In this document: positions 1 through 10,750 of the stretch, one piece after another
Layout: the number at the start of each line of letters is the position of its first letter
Numbering within the stretch: position 1 is the stretch's first letter
Origin: Datnioides undecimradiatus
Taxonomy: Eukaryota > Chordata > Actinopteri > Lobotiformes > Datnioididae
Assembly (NCBI GenBank): GCA_008933995.1
Contig: WARS01000064.1
Location: forward strand, 153,501 to 217,500
Direction of reading: 5' to 3'
Length of the DNA stretch: 64,000 nucleotides
Position numbers and translations under genes: made by a program
Notes under the pieces: model-generated
What the model saw: only the letters and a program-made list of their open reading frames with translations
Told to the model about the DNA's origin: nothing
Database searches by the model: none

Positions 1-199
1 AAGACAAGAATGAGACCAGGCGTGCAGAATCAGAAATGATTTTAATAGGCAAAAGTAACAATGAAAAGGCAGTTAAACCACGTCAACTGGGAAAAACCAA
101 AAGAGATGGCAAAAGGCCATAAACTCTGGAATACTACTCGGGAAAGAAAAAACAAAGTGTCAACCAAAAACAATGGCACAGCCACATAGTCAAAAAAAT
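1..199 (-). repeat. Partial 3' LTR of a Ty3/gypsy element
   Basis: The first ~115 bases match the sequence beginning at 29934, inside the LTR at the far end of the same element, with few differences. Alignment puts window base 1 at about base 12 of the LTR, so only about 11 bases of the LTR lie outside the window. Compared with the right LTR (484 bp) this copy is shorter: a block of roughly 200-300 bp is missing from its inner side. It sits directly after the end of the chromodomain frame and a purine-rich tract (minus strand, 201-212). Confidence 0.75.
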
Positions 200-608
200 A
201 GTACCCCCCCTCAACGGGTGCCTCCAGGTGGCCCATCAGGCTTCTCCGGATACGTCCTATGGAAGTCCCACAAGAGCTCCCGGTCCAGAATAAGAGAGCG
301 GGTGACCCAGGAGCGCTCCTCGGGACCGTACCCCTCCCAGTCCACCAGGTACTGAAGACCCCGGCCCCGCCCACCAAGCGCCGGACAGTAAATGCAGGAT
401 GACCGTTGATGACCCGGGCGGGAGGCGGGGGAGCAGGTGGAGGGCACAAAGAGCTTACAGAAACAGGCTTTAGTTGGGAGACATGGAAAATGAATGGATG
501 AATCTTAAGGGAGTTGGGAAGCTTTAACTGTACGGCAACCGGGTTGAGTACCTTCTCAATAGTAAACGGTCCCACAAGCCTAGGTGACAATTTACGTGAT
601 TCAGTCTT
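200..608 (-). pseudogene. Gypsy integrase C-terminus and chromodomain (fragment)
   Basis: Read on the minus strand, this starts in an integrase tail with the [16 protein letters not shown] and [13 protein letters not shown] signatures of fish chromodomain gypsy elements. It then shifts frame into a chromodomain containing [18 protein letters not shown]. The frame change lies near 430-450, so the copy is broken. The chromodomain of this family targets integration to modified chromatin. A purine tract ending GGGGGGGTAC on the minus strand (201-212) is the plus-strand primer site next to the 3' LTR. The upstream part of the same integrase is at 7118-7750, beyond the L1 insertion. Confidence 0.85.
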
Positions 609-998
609 TTTTAACATTTTCTTTTTTTTAACATTTTATTTATAAAGATTTTCAATTTAAATTATATCAAGAGACTGGAAGACAGTAACAGAGACATGAA
701 CAGTGTTAAGAAAACAAATAAACAAAACAAACAAACAAAAAAAACCCAAAAAAGGGATAAATAAATAACAAATTCGCAACAATGACAAAGACATGTAAAA
801 AAAACAAACCCCTAAATAAATAAAAAGCGGGGCAAAAATCACAGCAGTGTCTACTTCTCCACTGTACAGTTGTCCGTCTTACCAGGAGGGTACATAAATA
901 AGGTAGGTGGGTAAAGAGAGTATCATTGGTCGTTCATATGCTCTAACACTGGATTCCATATCCTGGAGAACTTCAGGATGTTACCTGAAAGTTTGTAT

Positions 999-3130
999 CT
1001 AGGTCTTTCCACATGTAGAATACATGAGTTCCCTCAGCCAAGTCTCAAACTTGAGGGCTACATCAGACTTCCACCGTTTCAGGATACATCTCTTAGCAAT
1101 CATCATACAAAGAATCAGAGCAGTACGTAAATTACAATCCAGGTTTCTCAAAGTATTAGAGTATCCTAACAGAGCAGTTTCGGGGTCAGGTGTTAAAATA
1201 ATGATAAAGACAGATGAAAACCATTGAAAGATGAGGAACCAAAAGTTATGTAATTTCAGACAAGACCAGAGGAGATGTGTAAGAGTACCTTCTGCTGCAT
1301 TACATCTATTACACAGTGGGGAGAGATTAGGAAAGATTTTATTTAATCTAGTCTTAGAATAATGTAATCTATGAACTACCTTGTACTGGATCAGTTGGAG
1401 CCTAGCGTTAATCAAGCAAGACTTAATGTTTGTTAATACTTCGTCCCATGTTTCATCCTCGATCTCAATATCCAGCTCACCTTTCCAGGCTTGTTTTATT
1501 TTAATAGTGGATGAATCTAGAGTACTTGAGAAATAGCAGACCAGCTCTGAGATCAGGTGTTTTGCTTCAGGGGGCCCCAGGAGGGATCTGAACAATGCAT
1601 TATTTTCAGACGGTAATTTATATGACTTAGTAGTCTGTCGGACATAATGTCTCAATTGTAAATATCTAAAAAACTGAGATTTTGAGAGAGAAAATTTGGA
1701 CTGTAATTGTTCAAAGGAGTTCTGCCAGATTGGAGCATGTACTGAGGTGTTTGGGAGCACGAAACGCTTTCTAATTTGATTCCAGATCCTCTGAGTATTC
1801 AAGAGAACAAAATGATCCTTCCCGTAGACCACGGGGGGCCTTGGGGACGAGAAGAGGAGAGCAGGGAGAGTAGTCTTGTGGGTTAGGCTTTTTTCAATGG
1901 CCAGCCAAGGAGGTGGGATAAACCCATCCCCTTTCTCAAAGCTGTATTGCCAGTACACCATAACTCTGACGTTGGTGGCCCAGTAGTAGTGCAGAAAACA
2001 CGAAAGGCCCAGGCCCCCACAGTCTCTTGATTTTTGAAGATGGCTTTTAGCAGTCCTATGTGTTTTATATCCCCAAACAAACGGCATGATAATGGAATCA
2101 AGAAGCTTAAAAAAAGATTTAGGAATGAAAACAGGAACATTCTGAAATAAATATAAAAATCTCGGCAGCAAGACTATCTTGACAGCGTTTACACGTCCAA
2201 TCAAGGATGAAGGCAGTGTTCTCCATTTTTCTATGTTCTCCTTGAGTTTGTTCAATTTTTCTGTGAAATTCAGTTTAAAAAGGCAGCTTGGGATTTTTGA
2301 AATTTTAATGCCCAGGTATTTCACATAGTCAGAAGTTATTTTAAAAGGTGTAGTTGTCAGGAATAGTGGGTCCAGGTCATTAGCTATTGATACAAGCTTG
2401 CTCTTCTGCCAATTAATAGTATAACCGGAGACCTCTCCAAAGGAGTTGATAAGCTGGAGTAAATGTGGTATTGATTGTTCAGGGTGGGATACAAAAAGGG
2501 CCACGTCGTCTGCGTATAAAGAAATTTTATGGTCAACTCCACCTAACGTTACAGGTTTAATGAGGACATGCTCCCTAATGCTAATTGCCAGGGATTCAAT
2601 GGCTAATGCGAAGAGGAGCGGTGAGAGGGGGTACCCTTGCCACGTCCCCCTCTGCAAAGGAAAGGCAGGTGACCTATCCGAGTTAGTGAGAACAGATGCC
2701 GTACGTTGGGCATACAGCATGCGCACCCAGGAAATAAAAGACGAACCCAGACCAAATTTCTCCAGAACCCTCAAAAGATACCGCCATTCCACCTGGTCGA
2801 AAGCCTTCTCCACATCCAGACACAGGATGGCTTGCTTAGAAGTTTTGTCAAAAGAATAATAAGAATAATGTCCATAACACATCTGACATTAAAGAAAGAG
2901 AATCGGTTTGGGATGAAACCCGTCTGATCCATGTGAATAATGGATTCTATACACTCATTTAACCTTTTTGCAAGTATTTTAGTGAATATCTTAAAATCTA
3001 GGTTGAGCATGGAAATTGGACGATATGATGAAGGCTCAGTTTCATCCCTGTCCTCCTTCAGCAAAAGTGAAATATTAGCATCATATAAGGTTGGAGGAAG
3101 TCTTTCAGATTCCATTGAGTGGGAAAACAT
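999..3130 (-). pseudogene. L1 ORF2 reverse transcriptase and C-terminal part
   Basis: Two overlapping minus-strand frames belong to one ORF2. Frame 3130-2771 carries the RT finger region (SSYRPISMLNLDFKIFTKIL, DQTGFIPNR). Frame 2882-999 (627 codons) carries the palm (LDVEKAFDQVEW), the YADD catalytic motif in ISLYADDVALF, the thumb, and a C-terminal cysteine motif (CNRC...H..C). The enzyme copies L1 RNA at a nicked genomic site. A frameshift near 2830 joins the two frames. The upstream endonuclease part is separated by the solo LTR. The long open 627-codon frame suggests a fairly recent copy. Confidence 0.9.
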
Positions 3131-3250
3131 CCTGTGTAGAATTGGAGTTATCAGTGTTTAGATTTTTTAACCAATTATCCAAATCACCTGAGGCTTTAGA
3201 TCTGTAAAGCTCCTCATAATATTCTTGGAAGCGAGAGTTTATCAATTTAG

Positions 3251-3990
3251 TGTCACACCGCGGTGAGGTTTTGTCGCGTCTTGGGTTTTTGTCTTGTCAT
3301 TTCCTGTTTTATTTTGAAAACTAACTCTCCTCTCGTTTCAGGTCACTTGCCCTTCCTCATGTGCCACCTGTCTGATTGTCTTCCCTGATCCCCGATTGTG
3401 TCCACCTGTGCCTCATTACCCTCATGTGTTAAATAGTCTGCGTCTCCCCTTGTCCTGTGCCAGTGTGTTTCGTATTCGATCACTCCAGCCTGTATTGCCA
3501 AGTCATAGTCAAGATTGTCCTAGCGAAATCAAGTGTGTTTAAGCCTCTTTCAAGAGTGAATTTTTGTTAATACTTTTCATAGATCAGGGTTTTTGTTTTC
3601 TAGGAAGATTAGAATTAGATGTTAGGTTTTTCCCTCCTTTGGTGAGTGGTTTTCATTTGCGTTTGATTAATTGTTAAGAAGACTGTTTTCTTTGTTAGTA
3701 GATTTAGGTTATATCCTCCACTCGGAGCGTTTTTTGTTGTTTCTGTAAAATTCATAGACTGTGTTTTTTCCTCCATAGGGAGTGAATTTTTGTTAGTATA
3801 TTTATTATAGAAGTATAGTCACAGACATAGATTTCATAGTCATAGTCAGTCTCGAGGTTTCCTTTAGACCAGAAACCTAAAGATAATTTTCATAGCACTG
3901 TCACTCTGTCTAGAGACTTCAAACAATAAAGTCTGCCTTGGTGGTCACGAGATTCTGCACCTGAGTCCTGTTCTGAGTCCAGACCTGACA
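3251..3990 (+). mobile_element. Solo LTR inserted in the L1 (5-bp TSD)
   Basis: This 740-bp unit starts TGTCACACCG and ends CCAGACCTGACA, giving the TGTCA...TGACA ends of an LTR. It is flanked by the direct repeat TTTAG (3246-3250 and 3991-3995), the 5-bp duplication made by retroviral-type integrases. AATAAA (about 3926) lies shortly before the 3' end, so the LTR is in plus orientation. No internal retroelement coding sequence is present, so it is a solo LTR left by LTR-LTR recombination. It lies inside the L1 ORF2, dating it after the L1. The family cannot be named from the sequence alone; a gypsy-type LTR is likely. Confidence 0.88.
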
Positions 3991-4146
3991 TTTAGGGCCT
4001 GTTAAGATTACTCTGGTGCGAGATTTTACTTTGTGGATAGCTCTGCTGGCCTGTTGGCCCCTGAGCTGGCAAGCTAAAAGTGTATGAGATTTGTCCCCGA
4101 GTTCGAAATATTGCCTCCTAAGTCGCAGGAGCTGTTCGCAAACCTG

Positions 4147-5480
4147 TCATGATAAGATTGTATTATATTCATATTTAAGGTTAAGAATGTTTTGCAATGT
4201 TTGAGAATTGCCAGTGCTTCTGTATAATGATTCTAATTGTGAGATCTCAGAGTCAATTTCATCCAAACGAGTCTTATTTGACTTTTTCAAAGCTGCCTCA
4301 TATGCAATAATATGACCTCTCATAACAGCTTTGAACGTTTCCCACAAGGTTGAATCTGAGACATCTGAGGTGTCATTATTCTCAAGATATTCAGTAATTT
4401 TTACAGACATATGTTTACAAAAGTTTTCGTCTGCCAACAGAGATGGGCGGAAATGCCATGAGGAGCACAGCCTGGGTTTATTGAAATTGAGAGTCATGGA
4501 GGTTGGGGCGTGGTCCGAGATCAAGATGTTATGGTATTTGGTGTTTGTAACGTTTGGTATATGTTTAGCATCCAATAAAAAAAAAATCAATGTGGGAATA
4601 TGATTTGTGTTTATTCGAAAAAAAAAAAGAATATTCTCTATCTAGGGGCAGCTGTGGCACAGTGGTAGAGCGGGTCGTCCACCTATCCAAGGATTGGCAG
4701 TTCGATCCCTGGCTCCTCTGGGCTGCGTGCTGAAGTGTCCTTGGGCAAGACGCTGAACCCCAAATTGCCCCCGATGCTGTGTCATCGGTGTATGAATGGG
4801 TTAGAAATCCTCAGTTTCCTTAGTTTCGTTTGGTGTGAATGGGTGAATGTCAACTTGTAGTGTAAAGCGCTTTGAGTGGTCACATGACTAGAAAAGCGCT
4901 ATATAAGTGCAGGCCATTTACCATTTACCATTTATCTGTCGGATGTTGGAGCCGCCATGTGTCGACTAAATTAGTGGATGTGATAAAATTATCCAGGAGA
5001 ATGGAAGCTTTAGAGGGGTTACATATTTTGCTAGCTGACCTGTCACGATGGAAGTCTAGTATTACGTTGTGGTTCCCAACGACTATTAAATTTGTGTTTG
5101 AAAGGTCAGGTAACTTCTCAAACGTTTTTCTGAAAAATGCTGGGTCATCAATGTTTGGCCCATAAATGTTCAGCAGCGTTACATGAATAGAATATAGATG
5201 GCCCGTTACAATGATGTATCAGCCATTCGGATCACATAGTGTTGAAATGTGTTTAAAAGGTATGTTTCTCTGGATAACGATAGCAACAGCGGTGAGCTTT
5301 GCTTGAAAATGTGGATTGATATATTTTGTCTGCCCAGGTGCAACGCAAACGCTTCTGCTTAGATGGTCTAATATGAGTCTCTTGAAGGAACAGCACGTCT
5401 GCAGCCTAAGAGTTAAGGTGTGCAAAAACCTTAGCATGTTTAATTGAATGACCTAGACCGCGAACATTCCAGCTGACCAA
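4147..5480 (-). pseudogene. L1 ORF2 endonuclease and linker part (broken)
   Basis: Minus-strand pieces belong to the N-terminal half of L1 ORF2. Frame 5437-5219 encodes early apurinic-endonuclease-like sequence (TKYINPHFQAKLTAVAIVI). Frame 4590-4147 encodes the end of the endonuclease with the catalytic SDH motif (LISDHAPTSMTL) and the linker toward RT. A SINE (4645-4934) splits the two. Several frameshifts are present between 5480 and 4950. Together with 999-3130 this accounts for most of an ORF2. Confidence 0.8.
4645..4934 (+). mobile_element. tRNA-derived SINE with L2-type tail
   Basis: The head shows pol III internal promoter boxes: an A-box-like TGGCACAGTGGTAGAGCGG and a B-box-like GGCAGTTCGATCC (4697-4709). 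The body has the phrase common in fish SINEs (CCTTGGGCAAGACGCTGAAC). The 3' end has AAAGCGCTTTGAGTGG, then GCGCTATATAAGTGC, then a (CCATTTA)n tail. A tail shared with a partner LINE is how such SINEs are mobilised. I see no convincing target duplication; TATCT at both sides is too short to rely on. It interrupts the minus-strand L1 endonuclease. Confidence 0.85.
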
Positions 5481-6089
5481 GTTGATACCCTCATCTTTAC
5501 CTCTAGGTGTCATAAAGAAGTGGAGATTCGGTTATATGGACAGTGACGACGAGTAAAAAAAACAAAAACAAAACAAAAACACTCAGAAAAACACATAAAG
5601 TCAACTTACATTTACCCACCCCAAACTCCCACTTTCCCAAACAAAGCGAGAGAAAATATCCTAACATACCGTCCTCAGGGGTCCTATACTAGTCAATACC
5701 TAACCAGTAATATCGCTAGTTAGCTAACTTAAAAAATAGCATCCCCTCCGATAACAGGCCATAAACATCATAACATATCAGCAACAAAAATTAGAGAGAA
5801 CCCAGGTGTTGATATAAAAAGATGTAAGGCAAATTGGGCACATTGGTTAACCAAAACAGAACACATCTGGCACAAGTGTTACTCAATAGTAAAGAGTGAG
5901 GCACTTAAGTAAAATAATGTGGAGAAAATAGGGCACACTGGTAAGGAACAAATAACTTTTAACAGTAATTCAGTATTTAACGTTACCCCGCAACAGCAGG
6001 TCTGTGTCACAGCAGGTTAAGTGATATTCGTCAATCTGTCCTGCTGCCAGCGTTGGCCGGCACAAATCAAACATACCGGTGCAAAGCCA

Positions 6090-6776
6090 TCACCCCTCCT
6101 CAGTAGCCCGGTAGTTGAGCAGAAAGCGATCGGCATCCTCTGGGGTGTTGAAGATCTTGTTAATGTCGGTACCTTTGGTGACTCGGAGCCGTGCAGGATA
6201 GAGGAATCCAGTGCGCATCCCGGCGTTGTTGAATTTTTTCCTCACCTCCTCAAATGGCTGGCACCGCTTCATTATCTCCGCAGGAAAATCAGGGTATATG
6301 TGGATCCGTCTCCCATCATAGGTTAGAGAGGTGTTCTCCCGCACCAGCCGCAGTATTTTCTCCTTCACCCGAACGCTGTGAATCCGGGCTATCGTGACAC
6401 AGGGACGTGTTCTGGCGTCAGGCGGCTGTCCCAGTCTGTGCGCTCTATCAACTTCTATCGGGGTGGGGAAGTGAGCAGGACCCAGCAAATCGCGCAAAAA
6501 TTTGGCAAAAAAGTCCTCAGGGTTGTTACCCTCAGTTCTTTCTGGCAAGCCCACCACTTTTATATTCTGGCGCCGGGAGTGCACCTCGAGGTTGATGATC
6601 TTGTGTTGGAGTAATTTGTGACTCTCCTCTAACTGCAGACATTGTTGTTTTAGCTGAGTCAGCCTGACATCAAGGTCACTACTCCTCCATAGTAGAAATC
6701 CGAGCCTCATGTTTGGTCAAGGTGGCCTGCGTGGCTTGCAGGGACGACTCCAGGTTGTTGAATCTGTCCTCCATCT
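6090..6776 (-). pseudogene. L1 ORF1 (coiled-coil RNA-binding protein)
   Basis: Minus-strand frame 6710-6090 (206 codons) shows the L1 ORF1 layout: a coiled coil (LTQLKQQCLQLEESHKLLQ), an RRM-like domain beginning SRRQNIKVVGLPERTEGNN, and a C-terminal domain with the conserved HRLG and RPC residues (VDRAHRLGQPPDARTRPCV). ORF1 protein trimerises and packages L1 RNA. A short upstream frame starting MEDRFNNLESSLQAT at about 6776 supplies more coiled coil. It ends at a stop near 6690, so a frameshift separates the two parts. Confidence 0.88.
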
Positions 6777-7117
6777 TTTATCTGTCATTTATAGCCGCAA
6801 GGATAACGGATGTCTCAGCATCTGCCTTATCCCCCGGCAGAGTTAGCTCTGGAGCATCATCCTTACCCTCGATGCTAGCGCTAGCATTAGCCTCTCACAC
6901 TGGGTTTGCAGAGGGCGCTTTCTTGGCGTTAGTCTGCTGTTTCTGTTCCCTCCTGGTAGCCAGTGCACAAGCAAAAAATGAGCGTAATGCCCTACCTTCT
7001 AGCGGGTACAAGCAGTTGAGAAATGTTATATTGCTTGAATATTAGTATATTGGATGGGAGCTCGAAAAAGTGCGCCTACACCATAGTATGCACTCTAGCG
7101 CCCCCGTGATTCAGTCT

Positions 7118-7750
7118 TTAACGGAATATTTTTAGTAGATAACCAAACAGTCTGACCTGGAGCACAAGCAGGAGTGCCAGGGAATTATGGGTGTATTCCA
7201 CCCAGACCAGCTGTGAGCTCCACGTAGAAGGATGACTGCTTACCAAGCAGCGTAGGGCAGACTCCAAATCTTGATTGGCCTGCTCACACTGGCTGTTGGA
7301 CTGGGGATGAAAACCAGAAGATAAACTAACCAATGCTCCCAGAGTCTTACAGAATCCCCTCCATACCCGTGATGTAAATTGTGGCCCTCGGTCCGACACG
7401 ATGTCCGCAGGGATCCCATGGAGCCGGAAACAGCTGTTTCACCTGCGGAGGGAAGCCCGGGGAGCGCCACGAAGTGCGCTGCCTTGGAAAAATGGTCCAC
7501 TATCGTGAGAATGACGGAATTTCCCTGACAGAGAGGAAGTCCGGTGACAAAGTCCACTGCGATGTGCAAACACGGACGGCTTGGAACAGGTAAGAGATGC
7601 AGCAGACCAGCCGGTGCTGAATGACTCGACTTATTGCGCACGCACATGGAGCAAGCTAAAACGAAATCTCTTGTGTCTTTCTCAATCAGCGGCCACCAAA
7701 ACCGGCAGCGGAGAGCAGATACGGTTCACGACACCCCCGGATGACACGCT
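7118..7750 (-). pseudogene. Gypsy integrase core (fragment)
   Basis: On the minus strand from about 7750 the reading begins in the zinc-binding HHCC region ([13 protein letters not shown], frames broken). It continues through the catalytic core ([36 protein letters not shown], shown here in two short runs), and another frame gives [16 protein letters not shown] and [12 protein letters not shown] with the second aspartate and the catalytic glutamate region. Integrase joins cDNA to host DNA. Frameshifts near 7400 and 7240 break it. It is cut on the left by the L1 at 7105-7119 and on the right by the L2-group LINE tail at 7751. Confidence 0.85.
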
Positions 7751-7780
7751 ATTCAATTCAATTCAATTCAATTCAATTCA
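7751..7780. repeat. (ATTCA)6 terminal repeat of LINE copy 1
   Basis: Six perfect ATTCA units mark the 3' end of the minus-strand L2-group LINE. The related tail of copy 2 is at 21211-21240. Short tandem repeats instead of poly(A) are the rule for CR1/L2-group 3' ends. Confidence 0.9.
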
Positions 7781-7999
7781 GTTTTATTTATATAGCACCA
7801 ATTCACAACAAAAGTCATCTCAGGGCACTTTACAAACAGAGCGGGTCTAGACCACACTCATTACTATTAATTACACCCAACAGTTCCACCATGAGCAAGC
7901 ACTTGGCAACAGTGGCAAGGAAAAACTTCCTTTTAACAGGCAGAAACCTTGGGCAAATCCTGGCTCTAGGTGGACAGCCAACTGCCTTGACCGGTTGGG

Positions 8000-8065
8000 G
8001 GGAAAGAGAAAGATAGAGAGAGAGAGGTAGCGAGAGAGACAGGAGAGGGATGATGAAAACTGACA
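8000..8065. repeat. GA-rich low-complexity stretch in LINE 3' UTR
   Basis: An irregular GAGA-rich run lies inside the LINE 3' UTR. Copy 2 has the equivalent stretch at about 21467-21490 after a run of G. Confidence 0.7.
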
Positions 8066-8410
8066 GAATGGTAGGACAACAGAATCCTAGCTATGGTAAT
8101 TATTTACACTACAATATAGAATAATGATAATAAATGGCAGCAGAGGACACGGGGCAGGTTGGTGGAGCCACAGGTCAGATGTTCCGCTCTGGAGCCACAG
8201 GTATCTGTAGAGAGGTACAGAGAGAGAGACCAGAGAGAAACAAGCACAGCACTAGGGGAGAGAGGACACAGAGTTAATGGTTAATCTGTGATGGTTAAAA
8301 TGAGTTTGAGGAGAGAGAGGGGAGAGGAGAAGTGTGGAGACCATCATGGGATGTCCCCCAGCATCCCCAGCCTATGGCAGCATAACTAAGGGGTGGCATG
8401 GAGGGGTAGT

Positions 8411-9160
8411 TTAGACTATGGGTGTAGTTGGCATGGTAACTAGAACTAGCTGTGAGCTTTGTCGAACAAGAAGGTTTGCTTTAAAACTAGAGAGGGTGTC
8501 TCCCTCTCGGACCCAGACTGGCAGCTGGTTCCACAGGAGAGGAGCCTGATAGCTAAAGGCTCGGCCTCCCATTCTACTTTTGGAAATTCTGGGAACCACA
8601 AGCAAACCTGCACTCTGGGAGCGAAGCGATCTGTTGGGGTAATAGGGACTTAGCATCTCATTGATGTACAATGAAGCTTGGCTATTAAGAGCCTTGTAGG
8701 TAAGAAGAAGGATTTTAAAATCTATTCTGGACTTTATAGGGACAGGATACTCCTAATCTTAGCTATGTTGGGCAAGTGAAAGAAGGCAGTCCTAGTGACC
8801 TGCCTAATATAGGACTGAAAGGACATATCCTGGTCAAATATGGCTCCCAGGTTCCTCACGGTAAAACTGGAGGCCGCAGGATAAGTACAGAGATGAGGCC
8901 ATTGTCAGATGCTAGAAGGTTGTTGCTAACCTTAACTAATGCGGTTTCTGTGCTATGGTGTATTCTAAATCCTGACTGAAATGCTTCAAATAAACTGTTC
9001 CTCTGCAGGTGATCACATAACTGATCAGCCACAGCCTTTTCAAGGATTTTAGAAATAAAGGGGAGGTTGGATATCGGTCTGTAGTGTGCTAAAACACCAG
9101 GGTCAAGAGAAGGCTTTTTGAGTAAAGCAACCTTAAAAGCCTGTGGAACATAACCTGTTA
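8411..9160 (-). pseudogene. L2-group reverse transcriptase remnant (copy 1)
   Basis: Frame 9239-8856 encodes the RT start ([38 protein letters not shown]). Frame 8671-8411 encodes the C-terminus ([34 protein letters not shown]). The palm with the YVDD box is missing: the sequence jumps from the fingers to the thumb at about 8880. A second deletion near 8741 removes more of the thumb. The copy cannot be functional. The endonuclease half lies beyond the retrovirus at 16538 onward. Confidence 0.85.
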
Positions 9161-9164
9161 GTAA

Positions 9165-9867
9165 TGTTGAGTTCTCCACACTGAACTCACGTGTTCGTTT
9201 GATGAAGGATGCAGGAGTCTCTTTAAAGTTAAAAATCACTGATTCTTTTATTTGTCTTCTAACAGCAAAGAGTGCATAAGAAGAAGAGATTGTTTACAGA
9301 GTTCTGGACCAGACTATGTTTCCCTGACAGACATACAGTCACAGCATCAGTTCACGAAGTCTGATGATCTATCTTTCCCTGGTCCGTGTTATATTACTGT
9401 TACACATAGGAAGTAAAGAATGTGTGTGTAATTGTTTCTCATTGGCTGCATGGCTGGACACTCCTTCTTGCAGGTGTCCTCCTCGTGTAATCTGACTCTG
9501 CTCTCGTGATCAGCGTCAGCCGTTGATAGCTCCTGTTTTCTGTGTAGAAAAAAGAATACAACACCGCACATTCCCACACCAAAAGCTATTTTCTGCATTC
9601 TTGGTGGCCTTTCGCCCGAACAGACAGTAACTATCTCAGAAGGCCACAGCTGTAGATTATACCATTAATGGAGTTGTTCTTGACTCCTGTGGTACATTCT
9701 GTTCCCGAATATCTCATTCTGATGTCTCTGTCGAAATTCTTTTCCCATGCAATTTGCTACTTTAAGCGTCTAAGCAGTGTGGCTCTCATATCTGCTGTGA
9801 TTAAGAATTGCAAGCGTCTGCACATCAACTTCTCTGCACATAAGCAATGTAGCAATGTATCCCCACA
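9165..9867 (-). repeat. ERV 3' LTR (longer form)
   Basis: This 703-bp LTR ends on the minus strand with ...CTCAACA at 9165. Bases 9265-9867 match the other LTR closely. Bases 9169-9264 have no counterpart in the 5' LTR. This extra ~96-bp part includes AATAAA on the minus strand (9247-9252), the likely poly(A) signal. Confidence 0.85.
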
Positions 9868-9882
9868 ATCCCCCTTTTGATC
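9868..9882 (-). promoter_or_regulatory. ERV polypurine tract
   Basis: Minus strand reads GATCAAAAGGGGGAT directly before the 3' LTR (TGTGGGG at 9867). A purine run at this position is the primer for plus-strand DNA synthesis in retroviruses. Its location fixes the inner edge of the 3' LTR. Confidence 0.85.
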
Positions 9883-9915
9883 TCAGACATTTCTGAGATC
9901 AATCAATTACCAACG

Positions 9916-10498
9916 TCACACCGTATCCTGAACTACTATTGCCAAGTCATCCTCATCGTCAACTTCCTCTTTTCTCTCTGCTGCCTCCCATAGCAACAGA
10001 GGCAAACCCGCTGCCAAGGAAATGAGACAAAATCCCAGCACATATCTCCCCTTCTTTCGCTCCCACATTTTAAAGCAGCAATGAAAACCTTCTTGTCCCT
10101 GGATCTTTATCTTTCCTCCTGTATCTGCAAGAATAACCCGGAAGGTATCTGTTCTTTACAGAGAGCCCTTAAAACCTTCACACCTTTATTCACAGAGAAG
10201 TACTTTCCCAACAATCATATAACACACTTGACTATTATTGCTTAGCCTTAGCGATTATTGTCATTTTATCGTAGAGTGCCCCCCCCAAATATAAAAGCAA
10301 AGAATTAAGCCACACTTCTATAAAATAATGTATCCCTCTTTGGAGTTTGATTGGTTGGTCTGCCTGGAAAACTTGTACTACGTCAACGTAGGACCTGATC
10401 TGGAAAGGTGATACCTTGATGTCTGTCCAAACTCTGAAAACCTTATGTACGTCGAATAAGGCTAATTGATAAGGTGCTGGTATCGGAGGGGATACCGC
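9916..10498 (-). pseudogene. ERV 3' region with two short unrecognised frames
   Basis: Two minus-strand open stretches lie between RNase H and the polypurine tract. One (10498-10235, 87 codons, no ATG) contains VFRVWTDIKVSPFQIRSYVD. The other (10068-9916, 50 residues from an ATG) has a basic start, a hydrophobic segment VLGFCLISLAAGLPLLLW long enough to span a membrane, and an acidic end (KEEVDDEDD). I do not recognise either. They could be remnants of an envelope or an accessory gene. Integrase motifs (HHCC, D,D-35-E) are not seen here. Confidence 0.4.
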
Positions 10499-10750
10499 TC
10501 AGAACCATTTAGATATCCATTGCAATTCTGGTCTCCTCTGAAAATCTGTGATCCCTGTACTGATGTATCAGTCAAGAGAAATTCCTTTGTGTCAATCTGT
10601 GGTCTGTATCTGGATCAACTCGAGCTCTTGCCCTCTTCTTGTTGTTTTGCATCGGCTTTCTCTACCTCACCAGTATCACCAGAGTCTCTCTGACTTCTTG
10701 TGATGAGCGATTTGGCGGCGCTGATGGAGCACACCTACTCCATTAATGCT

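Larger units (their letters stand above)
610..7104 (-). mobile_element. L1-like LINE, minus strand, near full length, inside gypsy
   Basis: The copy is flanked by a 15-bp direct repeat, CGTGATTCAGTCTTT, at 595-609 and 7105-7119. That is the target duplication expected of target-primed reverse transcription. The gypsy integrase frame is cut exactly there. The element starts on the minus strand with GGGGGCGCTAGAG near 7104, has ORF1 (6776-6090) and ORF2 (about 5480-999), and ends A-rich (the T-run from 610 on the plus strand). ORF2 is itself interrupted by a solo LTR (3251-3990) and a SINE (4645-4934), and there are several frameshifts, so the copy is dead. Stretch 6777-7104 is its 5' leader, where remnants of the ORF1 N-terminus can be read with stops. 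Confidence 0.9.

Noticed and set aside
2446-2859. Plus-strand 137-codon frame over the L1 RT
   Set aside because: Antisense shadow of L1 ORF2.
4660-4730. tRNA gene (A-box and B-box present)
   Set aside because: The sequence continues into a SINE body and (CCATTTA)n tail and cannot fold as a full tRNA; it is the tRNA-derived head of a SINE.
7751-7780. CRISPR-like or telomere-like short repeat
   Set aside because: (ATTCA)6 without spacers at the 3' end of a LINE; also a vertebrate genome.
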